A stretch of DNA of 64,000 bases. It comes from Micromonospora sp. R77 (GTDB taxonomy: Bacteria; Actinomycetota; Actinomycetes; Mycobacteriales; Micromonosporaceae). The notes beneath the pieces are model-generated. The model saw only the letters and a list, made by a program, of their open reading frames with translations. It was not told where the DNA came from and made no database searches. Below, in pieces: positions 59,481 to 64,000 of the stretch (position 1 is the first letter of the stretch; each line of letters begins with the position of its first letter). The DNA is taken from positions 124,001 to 188,000 of the forward strand of contig NZ_JALDST010000001.1 of assembly GCF_022747945.1 (NCBI RefSeq), written 5' to 3'. The position numbers and the translations under genes are program-made.

Positions 59481-62400
59481 TCAGTGGCTCCCCTCGACCA
59501 GGACGGCGATCACGACAGGCTCGGTGACGTCCCGCAGGGTCGTGGCCGTCACCGCGATCCGGTGGCTGCCGGACGCGAGGACCGTCCACCCCGGACGGGG
59601 GGTGGCCGACAGCGTCAGCGGTTCCCGGTTGGTCCGGCCGGCCTTCTGCAGACACTCCACCGCGGTCCAGACCCGGGTGGCGGCGGTGGCCCGGTCCTCG
59701 CCGGTCGCCCGGCCGATCGCCTCGGCCAGCGCCTGGTGCGGGCCGAGCAGGCCCTGCCACACGGCGTCGGGACGCTCCTCGACCGGTTGCAGGTCGCAGG
59801 CGACCGGGCCGTCGGCCACCACGCAGAGGGTGACCCCCGCGCCGTGGCTGGCCGACATCGACCGGCCGCCGTCGGCTCCGTCGGCCGTCCGGCCGGTACC
59901 GCACCTCGACCGGCGCGCCGCACGCCCGGCCGGCGGCCGTCGCGGTGGGCCCGTCGGGCGGTCACGAAGTCGGTGGACGTCGGCTCCCCCGCCGGCTCGA
60001 CCGCGGCGGCCACGTCGACCCCGACCAGGTCGGCCACCGTACGCTGCAGGTAGGGGCCGAGCAGCGGCGGCGCCCACGGCCCCCGCCCGTCGTTCTTGCG
60101 GACCGCCTGCAACCGCAGGCCCTCCCAGCGCTCGAGCGGCGTCCCGGCGGCGTCGCGGAGCACCACATCGTAGACGTAGGTGTCCCGGTCGCGGTGCCGC
60201 TCGGTGGCGCAGAAGCGCAACCCCTCGGCGCTGAACACCGCCGGCCCCGCCGCCTGGACCCGGGCGATGCCGGCCGGCAGCAGGGTCGCGTCGGGCACGC
60301 AGACCTGCAGACCGTGCATCAGCGCGTCCCGGGTGCCCGGGTCGCCCAGCAGCAGCCGGCCCGGCAGGAACCCGGCGAACCAGTCCGTCGTCGGGTCGGC
60401 CGCCACCGCCACGTCGACGTCCCGGGCCGCGACCCGGTGGTAGCGGCGCAGCCGCTGGAAGCGTCCACCCTGGAACAGCACCGGGCCGTACAGCTCGGTG
60501 GCCGGGTCCAGGGGCACCGCCGGCAGGTCGGCGGGGACCTGGGTGGGCGGTCCGTCGGCGACGGCACCGGCACCGGTACGCAGCCGGGCCCGGAAGTGGT
60601 CGACGACGAAGCCGGTCTCCTCGCTGTGCAGCGCTACCTCCACCGTGTCCGCGCCGGTCACCACCGCCGCGATCCGGATCCGGGTGGTCCCGTCCGGCGG
60701 CACCACCACCGGCCGGAGGAACTCGGCCTGCTCGATCACCGGCACCGACTCGTCGCCGGTGACCGCCGCGGTGACCTGTGCCATCGCCTCCATGCCGAAG
60801 ACGGCGGGGAAGAGCAGGTTGCCGTCGAGCAGGTGGTCGGCGAGATAGCGGTCGGTGCCGGCGTTCAGCGCGACCTCGGACACCAGCTCCACCCCGTGGT
60901 AGCGGATCAGCGGGCGGTCGACGAAGCGCAGCAGCGGCAGCTCCGGCAGGTCGTACCGGACGGTGTCGACGCCCTCGGTCCGACCGCTGATCACCACCCG
61001 GTCCGGGCTGTCCGGGTCGGTCAGCAGCCGGCGCAGGATCGCGATGCCCTGGTCCGGGGTGATCGGGGTGACGCCGTCGCGGGTCAGCGACTCCACCACG
61101 GACAGCCGCTCGCCCATGCCGACGCCGGACCAGACCGACCATTCCAGGCAGCGGGTCCGGCAGTGCGGGTGTGCTTGGCCGAACTCGCGGGTGAGGTCGG
61201 CCAGCCACTCGTTCGCGGTGGCGTAGTGCGCCTCGCCGCGCAGGCCGGCGCGGCCGATGATGCTGCCCAGGGTGACCAGCATCCGCAGCCGGTCCGGGTC
61301 GACCGCGGCCAGCACGGCCCGCAGTCCGTCGACCTTCGGCGCGAAGGTACGCCGGAACGCCTCCCGGTCCAGCTGGGTCAGCGCCGCCGGCTCGTTGCGT
61401 CCGGCGCCGTGCAGCACGGCGGTGACCGGGCCCAGGGCCGCCACCAACTCGTCCACGGCCCGCCGGACCTGGGCGGGGTCGGTGACGTCGGCGCGGGCGT
61501 ACCGCACCCGGACACCGGCTTCGGCCATCCGCTTCAGGTTCACCCCGAGCTCGGCGTCCTCTGCCGGGTCGGCGCGCCCGATCAGGGCGAGCGCGGCCCC
61601 GGTGTCGGTGGCGACGGCCAGCGCGCACTCGGCGGTGATGCCCTTGCCGCCACCGGTCACCAGCAGCACGTCGGTGGCGTCCAGCGGCGGGTCCGTCCGG
61701 GCCGCCTCGACGGGCAGCACCCGCAGCGTCGGCACCCGCCGGGCACCCGACGCGTCGTAGTGGACCTCGGCGAACTCGGCGGTCGCCGCCACCTCGGCCA
61801 CCACCGGAGCGACGTCGCCGACCTCGGCCGGCAGGTGCACGACGGTGACCCGCAGCTGCGGTGCCTCCAGCCGGAGCGTCTTGGCCAGCCCGGCCGCGCC
61901 CCGGTCCCGCTGGACCAGCACGAACCGGTCACCCGCGGCTCCCGACAGCGCTGCCTTCGCCCCGTCGAGCGCCAGCCCGACGTGCTCCTCGGTGGCGCCG
62001 GCCGGCAGGCAGACCAGGACACCGCCGCCGACCGCGGCCGACTCCAGCGCGGTCCGCAGCGCCGACCCGAGCGGGTCGGACGGCTCGGCGTACAACTGCC
62101 AGGCCCGCGCTGCCCGGCCGCCACCGGCGGCGGCAGCGGCACCTCGTCGAGGTCGACCGACCACGGCCGGGCCCACGGGCGGCACCGGTGACCGGGGCCG
62201 CCGCCGTCGCGTCGCCGGGCCAGGCGGTCTGCGCGAGCGTGTCCAGCGCGTCGGCCAGCTCGCGGACCGTGGCGGTGGCGAAGTTCGTCGGCGTCTGCGC
62301 CGGCGGCACGGCGAGCTGCGCCGCGACCTGGTTGACCACCCGGCCGACGGTGATCGAGCTCGGGTGCAGGTCGTCCAGGAGCCGGCTGTCCTCGCGGACC

Positions 62401-64000
62401 AGCTCCAGCGGCAGCTCGGCGCGTTCGGCGGCCAGCCGCCGCAGCAGCTCGACGGCCGGCTCGGCCGCGTCACCGGCCGGTACCGGCACCGCCTGCGGTG
62501 CGACCGCCGGAGCCGGTGCGGGGCACCCGGCCGGGCGGGTCCGGGCCGGCAGGTCGACCGGCGGCGCGGCCGCACACGGGCTGGCGAAGAAGCTGAACGT
62601 CTGACCCAGCCGCAGCGGACGCATCAGCCGCCCGTGGAACAGCGGGGCCTCGTTGACCGGCGCACCGACGACGTACGCCGCGCCGACCACCCCGAGCACC
62701 CCGGCCAGCGACTCGCTGTCGGTGTCCAGGGCGATCGCGGGGACGTCGGTGGCCGCCGCGGCGAGACCCGCCAGCACCCGGCCCGGGCCGACCTCGACGA
62801 AGAGGTCGACGTCCTTCGCCGCGACGGCGACGGCCTGCGCGAACAGGACCGGGTCGGTGATCTGCCGGTGCAGCAGGGCCGGCACGTCGGTCTCGGCCGG
62901 CAGCGCCTCACCGGTCACCGTCGAGACGACCCGGCGGGTCACCGGGCCGAAGCGCTCGTCGGCCAGCGCGGCACCGAACGCCGCCGCGGCCGGGGCCACC
63001 AGCGGCGAGTGGAAGGCGTGCGACACCGCCAGCCGGGTCGCGGTGATGCCGGCCTCGCCGGCCCGCGCGCAGAGCGCCTCGATCTCCTCGACCGAGCCGG
63101 CGACGACGGTCTGGTGCGGGCCGTTGTAGCCGCCGATCACCACCGACGTACCGGCGGTCAACTGCGCGACGGTGTCCGCCGAGGCGTTGAGCCCGGCCAT
63201 CGTGCCGGAGGCGCTGTGCCGGCTCATCGTCCCGCCCCGGACGGCGGCCACCCGCAGCAGGGTCTCCTCGTCCATGGCGTCGGCCCAGTGCAGCGCCGAC
63301 AGCTCGCCGAGGCTGTGCCCGACGGCCACCGTCGCCGCCAGGCCCAGGGTGTCCAGCACCCGCAGGCCGGCCATCGAGCCGGTGACGATCCGCGGCTGGG
63401 CGACCTCGGTGGCCACCGCGTCCGCGCCCACCGGCAGGGCGGCCCGCGCGTACACGTCCTCCGCCTCGGCGAAGCGGCGCCGCAGCGCACCCCCGCTCAG
63501 ACCGCGCCCCGAGCCCTGGCCGGGGAAGAGGAACCCGATCCGGCCGGGACCGGTGGCGTGGCCGAGGAAGCACCGGCCGTCCGGGCTGAAGAAGCTCGTC
63601 TCCCCGGCGGTGATCTTGTCGCGCAGGGTACGCAGCCGCCGCTCCGCGTCCTCCGGCGACGAGACCACCGTCGCGGCCCGGAACGGCAGGTCGCGCAGCT
63701 CTGCGTGCAGGGTGGCGGAGAGGTCGGCCAACTGGGCGTACGCGACGGTGGGCACGAACGCCAGCAGCTGGTCGAGCCGCTCGCCCAGCTCGTCGACCGA
63801 GGCGGCGTCGACCACCAGCAGTTCGACGTCCTGCAGGGCCGAGGCCAGCGCGGCGGTCCGGCTGTCCAGCCGGCCCCGGCGGCGGCCGTCGGTGTTCTCC
63901 AGCACGATGTGCGTGTTGATGCCGCCGAACCCCATCGCGGTGATGCCCGCCCGGACCGGGGCGCCGGCCGGGAACGGCTCCGCCCGGCGCAGCACCCGCA
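59481..64000 (-). CDS. pksE: Enediyne PKSE (KS end-AT-ACP-KR-DH-PPTase), frame broken as sequenced
   Basis: Runs off the right edge. In order on the minus strand: KS end with GFGGINTHIV (about 63930), AT with FPGQGSG and GHSLGE (about 63310), ACP with LLDDLHPSSITVGRVV (Ser near 62358), KR with VLLVTGGGKGI (61668), DH with ADHLLDG (60840), and a C-terminal phosphopantetheinyl transferase with SASHGAG (59851) and AVECLQKAG. This is the iterative PKSE architecture that makes the polyene precursor. The frame shifts at about 62172, 62115, 59950 and 59887; each is explained by one base in a G/C run. If real, the synthase is inactive. Confidence 0.92.

Noticed and set aside
1..64000. tRNA, rRNA, CRISPR arrays, transposases, integrases and attachment sites
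   Set aside because: None seen: no clover-leaf sequences, no regularly spaced repeats and no DDE or tyrosine/serine recombinase motifs were found by reading; subtle RNAs could still be missed.

Overview
High-G+C actinobacterial chromosome segment, most like Micromonosporaceae. The evidence is the extreme GC at third codon positions, frequent GTG starts, leaderless-looking promoters with a TAnnnT box 6-7 nt before the start codon, mycothiol-type DinB/maleylpyruvate-isomerase folds, ECF-YciI pairs, PadR/TetR/MerR regulators, and an enediyne polyketide cluster. No rRNA, tRNA, CRISPR array or intact insertion sequence was seen. No marker gene fixes the species.

Layout. 0-2.8 kb: sulfur-handling operon (rhodanese, rhodanese-membrane protein, TauE/SafE exporter, methyltransferase, membrane protein). 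2.8-8 kb: medium-chain dehydrogenase, spermidine-synthase-like protein, acyl-CoA ligase behind a palindromic operator, acyltransferase-3. 8-24.4 kb: many short transcription units pairing a regulator with small enzymes. These are PadR/GyrI-like, SRPBCC plus AlkZ-like winged helix, a two-component system with a serine hydrolase, a TetR/SnoaL pair, an ECF sigma factor with a YciI partner, an ArsR-SRPBCC-DinB-like operon, and a TetR with a TIM-barrel protein. 24.4-28.2 kb: a four-gene cassette of tiny proteins joined by GTGA overlaps under an XRE regulator, then a frameshifted HD hydrolase and a GNAT remnant. 28.2-37.3 kb: two PadR units with palindromic operators around an MFS exporter, a tandem P-loop protein of unknown function, and a sulfotransferase. 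37.3-41.5 kb: DrrAB-like ABC exporter with its MerR regulator and a textbook MerR promoter (20-bp spacer), then an ECF sigma factor with a membrane partner. 41.5-49.7 kb: acyl-CoA dehydrogenase, a frameshifted AAA ATPase, a desaturase/ferredoxin-reductase pair facing a PucR-type regulator, and a nitroreductase. 49.7-64 kb: multicopper oxidase and then an enediyne gene cluster.

The enediyne cluster contains E5 (UnbU), E4 (UnbV), MerR and AraC regulators, a P450, a flavin reductase, the E10 thioesterase and the C-terminal two thirds of the PKSE synthase (KS end, AT, ACP, KR, DH, phosphopantetheinyl transferase), which runs off the right edge. PKSE, E10, flavin reductase and P450 form one leftward operon ending in a strong hairpin; E4 and E5 form a second. 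The E6/E7-like reductase and P450 hint at a nine-membered enediyne (inference).

A caution runs through the annotation. Single-base shifts in G/C runs interrupt the HD hydrolase, the AAA ATPase (three), the nitroreductase (a compensating pair) and PKSE (at least four). Either the sequence carries indel errors or these genes are decaying. This decides whether the enediyne cluster could be functional.
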